A DNA stretch of 64,000 nt, taken from assembly GCF_017165765.1 (NCBI RefSeq), contig NZ_JAFGZD010000003.1, positions 310,001 to 374,000 of the forward strand, in the 5' to 3' direction. Positions 8,924 through 18,218 of the stretch are shown here, piece after piece. A program made the translations under genes and the position numbers. The DNA is from Pseudomonas capsici (GTDB taxonomy: Bacteria > Pseudomonadota > Gammaproteobacteria > Pseudomonadales > Pseudomonadaceae). Positions within the stretch are counted from its first letter, which is position 1; every line of letters begins with the position of its first letter. The notes below the pieces were generated by a model. It saw only the letters and a program-made list of their open reading frames with translations, had not been told where the DNA came from and did no database searches.

Positions 8924-10288
8924 ATGCCCCTTGCCCCAAATGTGCTTCTTCAGGCCAATGCGACTGCGACGTCAAAGTCCAGCGCTGCCAATAACAATGC
9001 GATCAAGGCTGCAGACAGCGGCAAGGGCGACGGCTCCAGCTTTTCCAATGTCTACGCCAAGCAGGCCAAGGACAAGGTTGCTGATCGCAACGACGCTACG
9101 GTCAAGCCTGCACGTGACAAGGCTGTGCCTGAAAAGGACAAGACAGTCGCCAGCAAGGACAAGACTGACACTGATACAAAAGCTGCCGCCGATGACTCGA
9201 CCGTTGCCGAAAGCGGCAATGGCTTGCCTGCCGACTCGGCCAGCGCCAGCACTGATGACAAGTCCGCTGCCGATGGCGAGGCGCTGGCCGAAGTCGTGAC
9301 GCCGCCGGTTACCGATCCTGCGCTTGATCCGGCCTTGCAGTTGGCTGCGGCCCAGACGCCTGCTGCCCTGGCGGCCTCGGCAGCCATGACCGACAGCGAT
9401 GCGACCAAGGCAGTGCCGGTTCTGGCCGCTCTGCCCACCGCGGCGCCTGTTGAAGACGATACCTTCGACCCTGAAGCCGATCCGCTGGATGGCCTGCATG
9501 CGGTGCAGTTGGCCCTGGAAAACGCCAACTCCAAGCATGCTGCACAACAGGCTAATTCGTCGGGTCGGGCTACCCACAATGCCGATAACGATCAGAGTCA
9601 AAATGTCGCCAATAATCTGGCCGCCTTGAGCGAGCAGTTGCCCTCGGACGAAAGCAGTACCGAAAGCAGCGACAAATCGTTCAGCAGCCTGATCAACGAT
9701 GGCCTCAAGGACACCAAGAGCGTCACTGCCGATACCCGGGTCGATAACTTCGCAGAACGTCTGGCGGCCCTGAGCCAGGCAGCGCAGCCTGCCAGGACCG
9801 CGCCGGCGACGCCGCTGATCAATCAGCCTCTGGCCATGAACCAGAGCGGCTGGAGTGAAGGCATCGTGGATCGTGTGATGTACCTGTCGAGCCAGAATCT
9901 GAAGTCGGCTGAAATCAAGCTGGAACCTGCTGAGCTCGGTCGTCTGGATATCCGCGTCAATATGGCGCCGGAGCAGCAGACCCAGGTGACCTTCATGAGT
10001 GCTCACATGGGCGTACGTGAGGCGCTGGAAAGTCAGATGTCACGTCTGCGTGAGTCGTTTGTGCAGCAGGGGCTCGGGCAGGTCGATGTGAACGTGTCCG
10101 ATCAGTCTCAGCAGCAAGCCCAGCAGCAGGCGCAAGAACAGGCCAGTCGGGCACAGCGCGGTGGTCGTAGCGGCGGTTCGGGTTCCGGTGACGGAGTGGA
10201 TGATACCGCTGTCGCCGATGCTGCCGCGCCGGTCAGTCAACCGGCTGCCCGGGTGATCGGCACCAGCGAGATCGATTTCTACGCCTGA
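8924..10288 (+). CDS. fliK: Flagellar hook-length control protein FliK
   Basis: 454 aa from ATG 8924, which has GGAG six bases ahead and lies downstream of the sigma-54 element. The N-terminal two thirds are Ala/Asp/Lys/Ser-rich and disordered, as expected of a secreted molecular ruler. The C-terminal FliK domain (about residues 310-395) has KLEPAELGRLDIRVNM and SRLRESFVQQGLGQVDVNV, followed by a Gln-rich tail. FliK senses hook length and makes FlhB switch substrates. Low N-terminal conservation makes the start less certain than the family call. Confidence 0.92.
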   Translation: MPLAPNVLLQANATATSKSSAANNNAIKAADSGKGDGSSFSNVYAKQAKDKVADRNDATVKPARDKAVPEKDKTVASKDKTDTDTKAAADDSTVAESGNGLPADSASASTDDKSAADGEALAEVVTPPVTDPALDPALQLAAAQTPAALAASAAMTDSDATKAVPVLAALPTAAPVEDDTFDPEADPLDGLHAVQLALENANSKHAAQQANSSGRATHNADNDQSQNVANNLAALSEQLPSDESSTESSDKSFSSLINDGLKDTKSVTADTRVDNFAERLAALSQAAQPARTAPATPLINQPLAMNQSGWSEGIVDRVMYLSSQNLKSAEIKLEPAELGRLDIRVNMAPEQQTQVTFMSAHMGVREALESQMSRLRESFVQQGLGQVDVNVSDQSQQQAQQQAQEQASRAQRGGRSGGSGSGDGVDDTAVADAAAPVSQPAARVIGTSEIDFYA

Positions 10289-10302
10289 TTGGCTTGCCGA
10301 CT

Positions 10303-10361
10303 CTTTTCGCGACTGAATTCGCTTCTACGAAATCCGTGGGAGCGACTTTGGTCGCGAAAAG
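10303..10361. repeat. REP-type inverted repeat after fliK
   Basis: Eleven-base arms CTTTTCGCGAC (10303-10313) and GTCGCGAAAAG (10351-10361) pair perfectly. The right half carries the Pseudomonas REP core GTGGGAGCGACTTTGGTCGC. It lies 15 bases after the fliK stop and may also attenuate or end fliK transcription before the fliL promoter. Confidence 0.75.
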
Positions 10362-10414
10362 CCCCCGCAGATGTAACGAATTCATTCACGCTCCCGCCTT
10401 CCTTCCCGCAACTC

Positions 10415-10430
10415 TGGCATAACACTTGCT
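10415..10430 (+). promoter_or_regulatory. Sigma-54 promoter of fliL operon
   Basis: TGGCAT, five bases, TTGCT: GG-N10-GC spacing. It starts 67 bases before fliL and faces the fliLMNOPQR-flhB genes, which are expected FleQ/RpoN targets in Pseudomonas. Confidence 0.83.
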
Positions 10431-10481
10431 CTGCCTCTCTCACGCATCAGCGAACCCCTTGAATAGTGACGGATTATTGGC

Positions 10482-10982
10482 ATGGCGAAGAGCGAAGAAG
10501 TTAAAGACCCCGCTTCCAAAGGTAAACTCAAGCTCATCATTATCGCAGTCGTGGCTTTATTGCTCGCTGTAGGCCTTTCGGTAGGTGCGACCTGGTTCAT
10601 CATGCACAAGTCTGCGAGTGCGCCGGATCCGGCGGCAGTGGCAGCGGCGGCCAACGTCAAGCCAGTGGCAGTCTTCGAGCCTCTGACGCCGGCGTTCGTG
10701 GTGAACTTCAATTCCAACGGTCGTCAGCGCTACATGCAGGTCAGCATCACCATGCTGGCGCGCAATGCTGCGGACATGGAGGCCTTGAAGGTTCATATGC
10801 CGGTGATTCGCAACAATCTGGTCATGCTGTTCGCTTCCATTCCCTTCGAGTCGCTGGCCACGCCCATCGGCCAGGAAATGCTGCGTCAGAAAGCGACCGC
10901 CAGCATTCAGGAAGTGGCACAGAAAGAACTCGGCAAGACCGTGATCGAACAGTTGCTCTTCACTAACTTCGTATTGCAGTAG
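10482..10982 (+). CDS. fliL: Flagellar basal body-associated protein FliL
   Basis: 166 aa inner-membrane protein with a short cytoplasmic Lys-rich N-terminus, one membrane segment (about residues 17-40, LIIIAVVALLLAVGLSVGA) and a periplasmic FliL domain (VFEPLTPAFVVNF, RYMQVSITMLARN). It surrounds the stators and supports torque under load. First gene of the fliLMNOPQR-flhB operon, nine bases before fliM. Confidence 0.95.
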   Translation: MAKSEEVKDPASKGKLKLIIIAVVALLLAVGLSVGATWFIMHKSASAPDPAAVAAAANVKPVAVFEPLTPAFVVNFNSNGRQRYMQVSITMLARNAADMEALKVHMPVIRNNLVMLFASIPFESLATPIGQEMLRQKATASIQEVAQKELGKTVIEQLLFTNFVLQ

Positions 10983-10991
10983 GACCCTGAC

Positions 10992-11960
10992 ATGGCCGTT
11001 CAAGACCTGCTGTCCCAGGACGAAATCGATGCGCTGCTGCATGGCGTTGACGATGGGATGGTCCAGACCGAAAGTAACAATGAGCCTGGCAGCATCAAGA
11101 GTTACGACCTGACCAGCCAGGACCGGATCGTGCGGGGTCGGATGCCGACCCTGGAAATGATCAACGAACGTTTTGCCCGCTATACCCGTATCAGCATGTT
11201 CAACCTGCTGCGTCGTTCGGCGGATGTGGCGGTGGGTGGTGTCCAGGTCATGAAGTTCGGTGAGTACGTACATTCTCTGTACGTACCGACCAGTCTCAAC
11301 CTGGCCAAGATCAAGCCATTGCGTGGTACGGCTCTGTTCATCCTCGATGCCAAGCTGGTGTTCAAGCTGGTGGATAACTTCTTTGGCGGTGACGGTCGTC
11401 ACGCCAAGATCGAGGGACGTGAGTTCACCCCGACCGAACTGCGCGTGGTACGCATCGTTCTGGATCAGGCGTTCATCGACCTCAAGGAAGCATGGCAGGC
11501 GATCATGGAAGTGAACTTCGAGTACATCAACTCGGAAGTGAACCCGGCCATGGCCAACATCGTAGGCCCGAGCGAGGCGGTGGTGATTTCCACTTTCCAT
11601 ATCGAACTCGATGGCGGTGGCGGTGACCTGCACGTGACCATGCCGTACTCGATGATCGAGCCGATCCGCGAAATGCTCGACGCCGGTTTCCAGTCGGACC
11701 TCGACGATCAGGACGAGCGCTGGATCAAGGCGCTCAAGGAAGACGTACTCGATGTGTCCGTCCCGCTGAGCACGACCGTCGTTCAGCGCCAGATGCTGCT
11801 GCGCGACATCCTGCACATGCAGCCTGGCGATGTGATTCCGGTGGAGTTGCCCGAGACGCTGGTCATGCGTGCCAATGGCGTGCCTTCCTTCAAGGTCAAG
11901 CTCGGCTCGCACAAGGGCAACCTGGCCCTGCAAGTAATCGAACCCATAGAGCGGCGTTGA
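10992..11960 (+). CDS. fliM: Flagellar motor switch protein FliM
   Basis: 322 aa rotor protein that binds phospho-CheY and sets rotation direction. The N-terminal CheY-docking peptide LLSQDEIDALLHG is at residues 6-18. The middle CheC-like domain and the C-terminal SpoA domain (ETLVMRANGVPSFKVKLG) follow. Sits between fliL and fliN as in all relatives. Confidence 0.97.
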   Translation: MAVQDLLSQDEIDALLHGVDDGMVQTESNNEPGSIKSYDLTSQDRIVRGRMPTLEMINERFARYTRISMFNLLRRSADVAVGGVQVMKFGEYVHSLYVPTSLNLAKIKPLRGTALFILDAKLVFKLVDNFFGGDGRHAKIEGREFTPTELRVVRIVLDQAFIDLKEAWQAIMEVNFEYINSEVNPAMANIVGPSEAVVISTFHIELDGGGGDLHVTMPYSMIEPIREMLDAGFQSDLDDQDERWIKALKEDVLDVSVPLSTTVVQRQMLLRDILHMQPGDVIPVELPETLVMRANGVPSFKVKLGSHKGNLALQVIEPIERR

Positions 11961-12020
11961 TCTGTCAGGTCGATGCCGAAATTGTTGCGTAACTGAATCA
12001 ATGCCCGCTGAGGACAACCG

Positions 12021-12482
12021 ATGGCTGATGAAAACGAAATGACGTCTGCGGAAGATCAGGCGTTGGCCGATGAATGGGCTGCGGCCCTGGGTGAGGCCGG
12101 TGAGGGTGGACAGGCCGATATCGACGCATTGCTGGCTGCCGATGAAGGCAATTCTTCGTCGCGCATGGCGATGGAAGAGTTCGGCAGTGTGCCCAAGAGT
12201 AATGCACCTGTGACGCTGGACGGTCCCAATCTGGATGTGATTCTGGATATTCCGGTGTCGATCTCCATGGAAGTGGGCAGCACCGATATCAACATCCGTA
12301 ACCTGCTGCAACTCAACCAGGGTTCGGTGATCGAGCTGGATCGTCTGGCCGGCGAGCCGCTGGACGTGTTGGTCAACGGCACTTTGATCGCCCATGGCGA
12401 AGTGGTCGTGGTCAACGAGAAGTTCGGCATTCGTCTGACGGATGTCATCAGTCCGAGCGAACGCATCAAGAAGTTGCGCTAA
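12021..12482 (+). CDS. fliN: Flagellar motor switch protein FliN
   Basis: 153 aa. The C-terminal SpoA domain (about residues 75-153) reads LDVILDIPVSISMEVG and VNEKFGIRLTDVISP. The extended N-terminus contains QADIDALLAADEG (residues 31-43), which resembles the CheY-docking peptide of FliM. Forms the base of the C ring and docks FliH. A 60-base gap follows fliM. Confidence 0.96.
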   Translation: MADENEMTSAEDQALADEWAAALGEAGEGGQADIDALLAADEGNSSSRMAMEEFGSVPKSNAPVTLDGPNLDVILDIPVSISMEVGSTDINIRNLLQLNQGSVIELDRLAGEPLDVLVNGTLIAHGEVVVVNEKFGIRLTDVISPSERIKKLR

Positions 12483-12929
12483 GTGAGGCGCTTGCTGGGT
12501 GTGCTGCTGACACTGCCTTCGCTGGCGTGGGCGAGCGAACCTGTGGCGCAGGCTGCTGCAGCCGCTCCGCAGGTGGCCAACACGGTGTCTGGCGGGATGG
12601 GCGGGCAGGTCTTGCAACTGCTGCTCGGCCTGCTGGTGGTGGTTGGCCTGATTTTCGTGCTGGCCTGGGTCATGCGCCGGGTGCAGAGCGTCGGGCCGAA
12701 CGGTGGTCAGGTCATCGAACTGCTGGGTTCGCGGGCGTTGGGCACCCGTGACCGGCTACTGCTGGTTCAGGTGGGCAACGAGCAGATTCTGCTGGGGGTC
12801 ACGCCGGGGCACATCACGCCTTTGCATGTGCTCAAGGAGCCGGTACAGGTTCCCGTGCGCGAGCAGGCAACCCCTGAGTTCGCCCAGCGCCTTCTGGAGT
12901 TGATGGGCAAGGATAAGGACAAGAAGTGA
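12483..12929 (+). CDS. fliO: Flagellar biosynthesis protein FliO
   Basis: 148 aa membrane protein that helps assemble the FliP ring of the export gate. It begins with GTG directly after the fliN stop; the N-terminus looks like a cleavable signal ([16 protein letters not shown]), followed by a membrane segment near residues 40-60 ([17 protein letters not shown]) and the FliO domain ([22 protein letters not shown]). Overlaps fliP. Confidence 0.92.
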   Translation: MRRLLGVLLTLPSLAWASEPVAQAAAAAPQVANTVSGGMGGQVLQLLLGLLVVVGLIFVLAWVMRRVQSVGPNGGQVIELLGSRALGTRDRLLLVQVGNEQILLGVTPGHITPLHVLKEPVQVPVREQATPEFAQRLLELMGKDKDKK

Positions 12930-13681
12930 TGGGTGCCTTGCGTTTCCTGATATTGCTGCTGTTGGTGATGGCGGCACCTGTCGTGTTCGCTGCCGATCCG
13001 TTGTCGATACCGGCGATCACGCTGTCCAACAACCCGCAGGGGCAGCAGGAGTATTCGGTCAGCCTGCAGATCCTGCTGATCATGACGGCGCTGAGCTTTA
13101 TTCCGGCGTTCGTCATGCTGATGACCAGCTTTACGCGAATCATCATCGTCTTCTCGATCCTGCGTCAGGCCCTGGGCTTGCAGCAGACACCGTCGAACCA
13201 GATTCTGACCGGCATGGCGCTGTTTCTGACCATGTTCATCATGGCGCCTGTGTTCGATCGGGTGAATCAGGATGCCCTGCAGCCTTATCTGGCGGAAAAG
13301 CTCAGTGCACAGGATGCGGTGGCCAAGGCCCAGGTGCCGATCAAGGATTTCATGCTGGCTCAGACCCGCACCAGCGATCTGGATCTGTTCATGCGCCTGT
13401 CCAAGCGTACCGATATTCAGACTCCTGATGCTGCGCCCTTGACCATTCTGGTCCCGGCCTTCGTGATTTCGGAACTCAAGACGGCATTCCAGATCGGTTT
13501 CATGATCTTTATTCCGTTCCTGATCATCGACCTGGTGGTCGCCAGTGTACTGATGGCCATGGGTATGATGATGCTGTCGCCGCTGATCATTTCCTTGCCG
13601 TTCAAGATCATGCTGTTCGTGCTGGTGGATGGCTGGGCGCTGATCGTCGGAACGCTGGCGGGAAGTTTTGGTGGTGTATGA
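12929..13681 (+). CDS. fliP: Flagellar export gate protein FliP
   Basis: 250 aa. Signal peptide ([16 protein letters not shown]) then the FliP family core with [20 protein letters not shown] and [18 protein letters not shown]. Forms the pentameric core of the export pore with FliQ and FliR. I start at ATG 12929, overlapping the fliO stop (TGATG); GTG 12926 is one codon longer. Confidence 0.95.
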   Translation: MGALRFLILLLLVMAAPVVFAADPLSIPAITLSNNPQGQQEYSVSLQILLIMTALSFIPAFVMLMTSFTRIIIVFSILRQALGLQQTPSNQILTGMALFLTMFIMAPVFDRVNQDALQPYLAEKLSAQDAVAKAQVPIKDFMLAQTRTSDLDLFMRLSKRTDIQTPDAAPLTILVPAFVISELKTAFQIGFMIFIPFLIIDLVVASVLMAMGMMMLSPLIISLPFKIMLFVLVDGWALIVGTLAGSFGGV

Positions 13682-13706
13682 GTCGTTTTGACGAGGAGTC
13701 TGCCCG

Positions 13707-13976
13707 ATGACGCCGGAAGTAGCGGTCGACCTGTTTCGTGAGGCGTTGTGGCTGACCACTGTGCTGGTGGCGATTCTGGTGGTGCCGAGCCTGATCTGCG
13801 GCCTGCTGGTCGCCATGTTCCAGGCGGCTACCCAGATCAACGAACAGACCCTGAGTTTTCTCCCGCGTCTGATCGTCATGCTCTTGACCCTGATCGTCGT
13901 GGGGCCGTGGCTGCTGAAAATATTCATGGAATACATTCTGTCGCTCTACGGCAGTATTCCGACCCTGATCGGCTAG
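13707..13976 (+). CDS. fliQ: Flagellar export gate protein FliQ
   Basis: 89 aa with two membrane segments separated by a polar loop containing AATQINEQTLSFLPR, the FliQ/SctS signature. Four copies wrap the FliP-FliR pore. Six bases before fliR. Confidence 0.95.
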   Translation: MTPEVAVDLFREALWLTTVLVAILVVPSLICGLLVAMFQAATQINEQTLSFLPRLIVMLLTLIVVGPWLLKIFMEYILSLYGSIPTLIG

Positions 13977-13982
13977 CGGCTC

Positions 13983-14768
13983 ATGCAACCCTTGCTTGCG
14001 CTGACCGATACCCAGATCAGTACCTGGGTCGCCAGCTTCATGCTGCCTCTGTTCCGGATAGTCGCAGTCCTGATGACCATGCCGATCATCGGCACGACGC
14101 TGGTTCCGCGCCGCGTGCGCCTGTATTTTGCCGTGGCGATTACCGTGGTGGTCGCTCCTGTGCTGCCGGCCATGCCGGCCGTCGAAGCTCTCGATCTCAG
14201 CGCATTGCTGCTCATTGGTGAGCAGATCCTCATCGGCGCGGGCATGGGGCTTTCGCTGCAGTTGTTCTTCCATATCTTTGTGGTGGCAGGCCAGATCATT
14301 GCCACGCAGATGGGTATGGGCTTTGCCTCGATGGTCGACCCTACCAACGGTGTGTCGTCGGCGGTCATCGGTCAGTTCTTCACCATGCTGGTCACGCTGC
14401 TGTTCCTGGCAATGAATGGCCATCTGGTGGTGCTGGAAATTCTGGTCGAGAGTTTCACGACCATGCCGGTGGGCAGCGGCCTGCTGGTCAACAATTTCTG
14501 GGAGCTGGCCACGGGGCTCGGCTGGGTGATGAGTTCAGGGATAAGGCTGGTATTGCCAGCCATTACCGCGCTGCTGATCATCAACATCGCTTTTGGTGTC
14601 ATGACTCGTGCGGCACCGCAGCTCAACATCTTCTCCATCGGCTTTCCCCTGACGCTGGTGCTTGGCATGGTCATCCTGTGGATGAGCATGGCCGACATTC
14701 TCAATCAGTACCAACCCATGGCCGTTCAGGCCTTGCAGTCCCTGCGTGATCTGGTGAGGGCCCGCTGA
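13983..14768 (+). CDS. fliR: Flagellar export gate protein FliR
   Basis: 261 aa, six or so hydrophobic segments, with FliR/SctT features such as PVGSGLLVNNFWEL and INIAFGVMTRAAPQLNIFS. One copy completes the export pore. The final residues are followed after one base by flhB. Confidence 0.95.
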   Translation: MQPLLALTDTQISTWVASFMLPLFRIVAVLMTMPIIGTTLVPRRVRLYFAVAITVVVAPVLPAMPAVEALDLSALLLIGEQILIGAGMGLSLQLFFHIFVVAGQIIATQMGMGFASMVDPTNGVSSAVIGQFFTMLVTLLFLAMNGHLVVLEILVESFTTMPVGSGLLVNNFWELATGLGWVMSSGIRLVLPAITALLIINIAFGVMTRAAPQLNIFSIGFPLTLVLGMVILWMSMADILNQYQPMAVQALQSLRDLVRAR

Positions 14769-14769
14769 T

Positions 14770-15906
14770 ATGGCTGAGAACGAGAATGGCCAGGACAAGA
14801 CAGAAGACCCCACGGAGAAAAAGGTCCGGGACTCCCGGGCCGAAGGACAGATTGCCCGCTCCAAGGAACTGACCACTCTCGTCGTGATGCTGATGGGGGC
14901 GGGTGGCCTGCTGATGTTCGGCGGGGGGATTGCGCGCATGATGATTGAGCTGATGCGCAATAACTTCACCATCAGTCGTGAAACCCTGATGGACACCACC
15001 TACATGGGCAAGCTGCTGCTCAGTTCCGGCGAGCATGCAATGATTGTGGTGTTGCCGTTTCTGATTGCCATGCTGATGGCTGCGCTGGTAGGGCCGATCC
15101 TGCTGGGTGGCTGGTTATTTGCGACCAAATCGCTGGCCCCCAAGTTCAGTCGCATGAACCCGGCTTCCGGGCTCAAGCGCATGTTCTCGCCTCATGCGCT
15201 GGTAGAGCTGCTCAAGTCCCTCGGCAAATTTCTGATCATTCTGGCGGTGGCGCTGGTGGTGCTCAGCAAGGAGCGCAACGACCTGGTTTCCATTGCTCAT
15301 GAGCCGCTGGAGCAGGCCATGATCCACAGCTTGCAGGTGGTCGGCTGGAGCAGCTTCTGGATGGCGTGCGGATTGTTCTTCATTGCTGCGCTCGATGTGC
15401 CTTTCCAGTTGTACGAAGCGCACAAGAAGCTGCTGATGACCAAGCAGGAAGTGCGAGACGAGCACAAGAACAGCGAAGGTAGTCCTGAGGTCAAGCAGCG
15501 CATTCGTCAGCTGCAGCGTGAGATGTCCCATCGCCGGATGATGGCGGCGATTCCTGAGGCCGATGTCATCATCACCAACCCGACGCACTTTGCCGTGGCG
15601 CTCAAGTACGACCCCGAGAAGGGTGGGGCACCGATGCTGTTGGCCAAGGGCGCCGACCTGATCGCCCTGAAGATTCGCGAGATCGGCGCGCACAACCAGA
15701 TTCTGATCCTGGAATCGGCCGCCCTGGCCCGTTCCATCTACTACAGCACCGAGCTTGAACAGGAGATCCCTGCCGGGCTTTACCTGGCCGTGGCTCAGGT
15801 GCTGGCCTACGTCTACCAGATCCGCCAGTACCAGGCCGGTCGAGGCAAGCGCCCGGATCCATTGGGTGTTCTGCCTATCCCGCCAGATTTGCAGCGAGAC
15901 TCCTGA
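14770..15906 (+). CDS. flhB: Flagellar export switch protein FlhB
   Basis: 378 aa. The start DKTEDPTEKKVRDSRAEGQI is the FlhB/SctU amphipathic signature, followed by four membrane segments and a cytoplasmic domain. The self-cleaving NPTH motif is at residues 270-273. Cleavage there lets FliK switch export from hook to filament proteins. Last gene of the fliL operon; a short hairpin follows. Confidence 0.97.
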   Translation: MAENENGQDKTEDPTEKKVRDSRAEGQIARSKELTTLVVMLMGAGGLLMFGGGIARMMIELMRNNFTISRETLMDTTYMGKLLLSSGEHAMIVVLPFLIAMLMAALVGPILLGGWLFATKSLAPKFSRMNPASGLKRMFSPHALVELLKSLGKFLIILAVALVVLSKERNDLVSIAHEPLEQAMIHSLQVVGWSSFWMACGLFFIAALDVPFQLYEAHKKLLMTKQEVRDEHKNSEGSPEVKQRIRQLQREMSHRRMMAAIPEADVIITNPTHFAVALKYDPEKGGAPMLLAKGADLIALKIREIGAHNQILILESAALARSIYYSTELEQEIPAGLYLAVAQVLAYVYQIRQYQAGRGKRPDPLGVLPIPPDLQRDS

Positions 15907-15924
15907 TCGCGAATTCATTCGCGA
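15907..15924. repeat. Short REP-like hairpin after flhB
   Basis: TCGCGAA, loop TTCA, TTCGCGA followed by AAA: a seven-base-pair stem starting one base after the flhB stop. It matches the half-REP core frequent in Pseudomonas. No T tract, so a weak terminator at best. Confidence 0.5.
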
Positions 15925-16000
15925 AAACCCCGTATCCTCCAGGCAAGGCCACAAGTTGTTATCAGCTTGTGGCTTGGTAATGGCTACTCGCTGCTAAAGT

Positions 16001-16016
16001 TGGACGGCTTTTTGCA
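16001..16016 (+). promoter_or_regulatory. Sigma-54 promoter of flhA
   Basis: TGGACGGCTTTTTGCA keeps the GG-N10-GC spacing and the TTGCA -12 box. It lies 62 bases before the flhA GTG start in the 171-base gap after flhB. flhA is a known FleQ/RpoN target in P. aeruginosa. Confidence 0.8.
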
Positions 16017-16077
16017 ATAGGTCGATTCAGGTCGCCTTGGGCGTCAAAGTTTTGATTTAGTGCGCAGGTAAAGAACA

Positions 16078-18207
16078 GTGGATCGCTCTCAGATAATCAG
16101 TGGCGCACGCAGCAGTCTGGCCGGCTTTGGTCGTGGCCAACTGGGTATTCCGCTGTTGTTGTTGGTCATGATGGCAATGATGATGTTGCCCATCCCGCCT
16201 TTCCTGCTCGACGTGTTCTTCACGTTCAACATCGCACTGTCCATCGTCGTGTTGCTGGTCTGTGTGTATGCCATGCGCCCGCTGGACTTCTCGGTTTTCC
16301 CCACCATCCTGCTGGTGGCCACTCTGTTGCGTCTGGCGCTGAACGTGGCATCCACCCGTGTGGTCATGCTTCACGGCCAGGATGGTCACGCGGCTGCGGG
16401 CAAGGTGATCCAGGCCTTCGGTGAAGTGGTCATCGGCGGTAACTACGTGGTCGGTATCGTGGTGTTCGCGATTCTGATGATCATCAACTTCGTGGTTATC
16501 ACCAAGGGTGCCGGTCGTATCTCCGAGGTGAGTGCGCGATTCACCCTCGACGCGATGCCCGGCAAGCAGATGGCGATCGACGCCGATCTCAACGCCGGCC
16601 TGATCGATCAGGGCGAAGCGAAGCGCCGTCGTGCCGAGGTTGCTCAGGAAGCCGAGTTCTACGGCTCCATGGACGGTGCCAGCAAATTCGTGCGCGGTGA
16701 TGCGATTGCGGGCCTGCTGATTCTGTTCATCAACCTGATCGGCGGCATGCTGGTCGGTATCCTGCAGCACAACATGACCTTTGCCGATGCGGGCCGCGTG
16801 TACACGCTTCTGACCATCGGTGACGGTTTGGTGGCGCAATTGCCATCACTGCTGCTGTCCACTGCTGCGGCGATCATGGTGACCCGTGCTTCCGGTTCGG
16901 AAGAAATGGGCAAGATGATCAATCGCCAGATGTTCACCTCCCACAAGGCTCTGGCCGTATCGGCAGCGATCATGATTGTCATGGGTCTGGTGCCGGGCAT
17001 GCCGCACTTTTCCTTTATCAGTCTGGGGATGGTGGCCGGCGGTGTTGCCTACTGGCTCTGGAAGAAGCAGAACATGGCAAAGGTCGAGGCTCTGGCCGAG
17101 ATCCAGCGTCAGCAGGAACTGTTGCCGTCGCCAACCCGCGTTCAGGACTCCAAGGAGCTGGGTTGGGATGACGTGACGCCTATCGACATCATCGGTCTGG
17201 AAGTGGGCTATCGCCTGATTCCGCTGGTGGATCGTAACCAGGGTGGTCAATTGCTGGCGCGGATCAAGGGTGTGCGCAAGAAGCTGTCCCAGGAGCTGGG
17301 TTTCCTGATGCCGACCGTACATATTCGCGACAACCTCGATCTGGCACCCAGTGCCTATCGTTTGACGCTGATGGGCGTGATTCTGGCCGAGGCCGAGATT
17401 TACCCGGATCGCGAACTGGCGATCAACCCGGGGCAGGTGTTTGGCACGCTCAACGGCATCACTGCCAGAGATCCGGCATTTGGTCTTGAGGCGGTGTGGA
17501 TCGAAATCAGCCAGCGCAGCCAGGCTCAGTCACTGGGCTACACGGTGGTGGATGCCAGTACTGTAGTGGCAACTCACTTGAACCAGATTCTCTATAAACA
17601 CTCTCATGAGCTGATCGGGCATGAGGAAGTGCAGCAATTGATGCAATTGCTGGCCAAAAGCTCACCCAAACTCGCTGAAGAACTGGTGCCGGGCGTTCTT
17701 TCGCTGTCGGCGTTGCTCAATGTGCTGCAAGCCCTGTTGGCCGAACACGTGCCAGTGCGCGATATCCGCAGCATTGCCGAAGCCATCGCCAACAACGCGG
17801 GCAAGAGTCAAGATACCGCCGCTTTGGTGGCTGCCGTGCGCGTCGGTCTGAGCCGTGCAATCGTGCAAAGCATTGTAGGGATTGAGCCGGAGCTGCCTGT
17901 GATCACACTGGAGCCAAGGTTGGAACAAATATTGCTCAATAGTTTGCAGAAGGCTGGTCAGGGTCAGGAAGAAGGCGTTCTTCTTGAACCGAGCATGGCT
18001 GAAAAGCTCCAGCGTTCGTTGATTGAGGCCGCCCAGCGTCAGGAGATGCAAGGGTCGCCGGTAATTCTGTTGGTAGCGGGCCCCATCCGGGCCATGCTGT
18101 CACGATTTGGACGATTGGCTGTACCGAACATGCATGTTCTGGCGTATCAGGAAATTCCTGACAATAAGCAAGTCACCATCGTAGCGACTGTCGGGCCTAA
18201 CGGCTGA
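16078..18207 (+). CDS. flhA: Flagellar export gate protein FlhA
   Basis: 709 aa. About eight membrane segments in the first 330 residues, then a large cytoplasmic domain that receives chaperone-substrate complexes. The FHIPEP family segment reads RFTLDAMPGKQMAIDADLNAG. GTG start at 16078; the predicted N-terminus (MDRSQIISGARSSLAG) resembles relatives. flhF follows after 11 bases. Confidence 0.97.
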   Translation: MDRSQIISGARSSLAGFGRGQLGIPLLLLVMMAMMMLPIPPFLLDVFFTFNIALSIVVLLVCVYAMRPLDFSVFPTILLVATLLRLALNVASTRVVMLHGQDGHAAAGKVIQAFGEVVIGGNYVVGIVVFAILMIINFVVITKGAGRISEVSARFTLDAMPGKQMAIDADLNAGLIDQGEAKRRRAEVAQEAEFYGSMDGASKFVRGDAIAGLLILFINLIGGMLVGILQHNMTFADAGRVYTLLTIGDGLVAQLPSLLLSTAAAIMVTRASGSEEMGKMINRQMFTSHKALAVSAAIMIVMGLVPGMPHFSFISLGMVAGGVAYWLWKKQNMAKVEALAEIQRQQELLPSPTRVQDSKELGWDDVTPIDIIGLEVGYRLIPLVDRNQGGQLLARIKGVRKKLSQELGFLMPTVHIRDNLDLAPSAYRLTLMGVILAEAEIYPDRELAINPGQVFGTLNGITARDPAFGLEAVWIEISQRSQAQSLGYTVVDASTVVATHLNQILYKHSHELIGHEEVQQLMQLLAKSSPKLAEELVPGVLSLSALLNVLQALLAEHVPVRDIRSIAEAIANNAGKSQDTAALVAAVRVGLSRAIVQSIVGIEPELPVITLEPRLEQILLNSLQKAGQGQEEGVLLEPSMAEKLQRSLIEAAQRQEMQGSPVILLVAGPIRAMLSRFGRLAVPNMHVLAYQEIPDNKQVTIVATVGPNG

Positions 18208-18218
18208 GGTAGTGAGTC

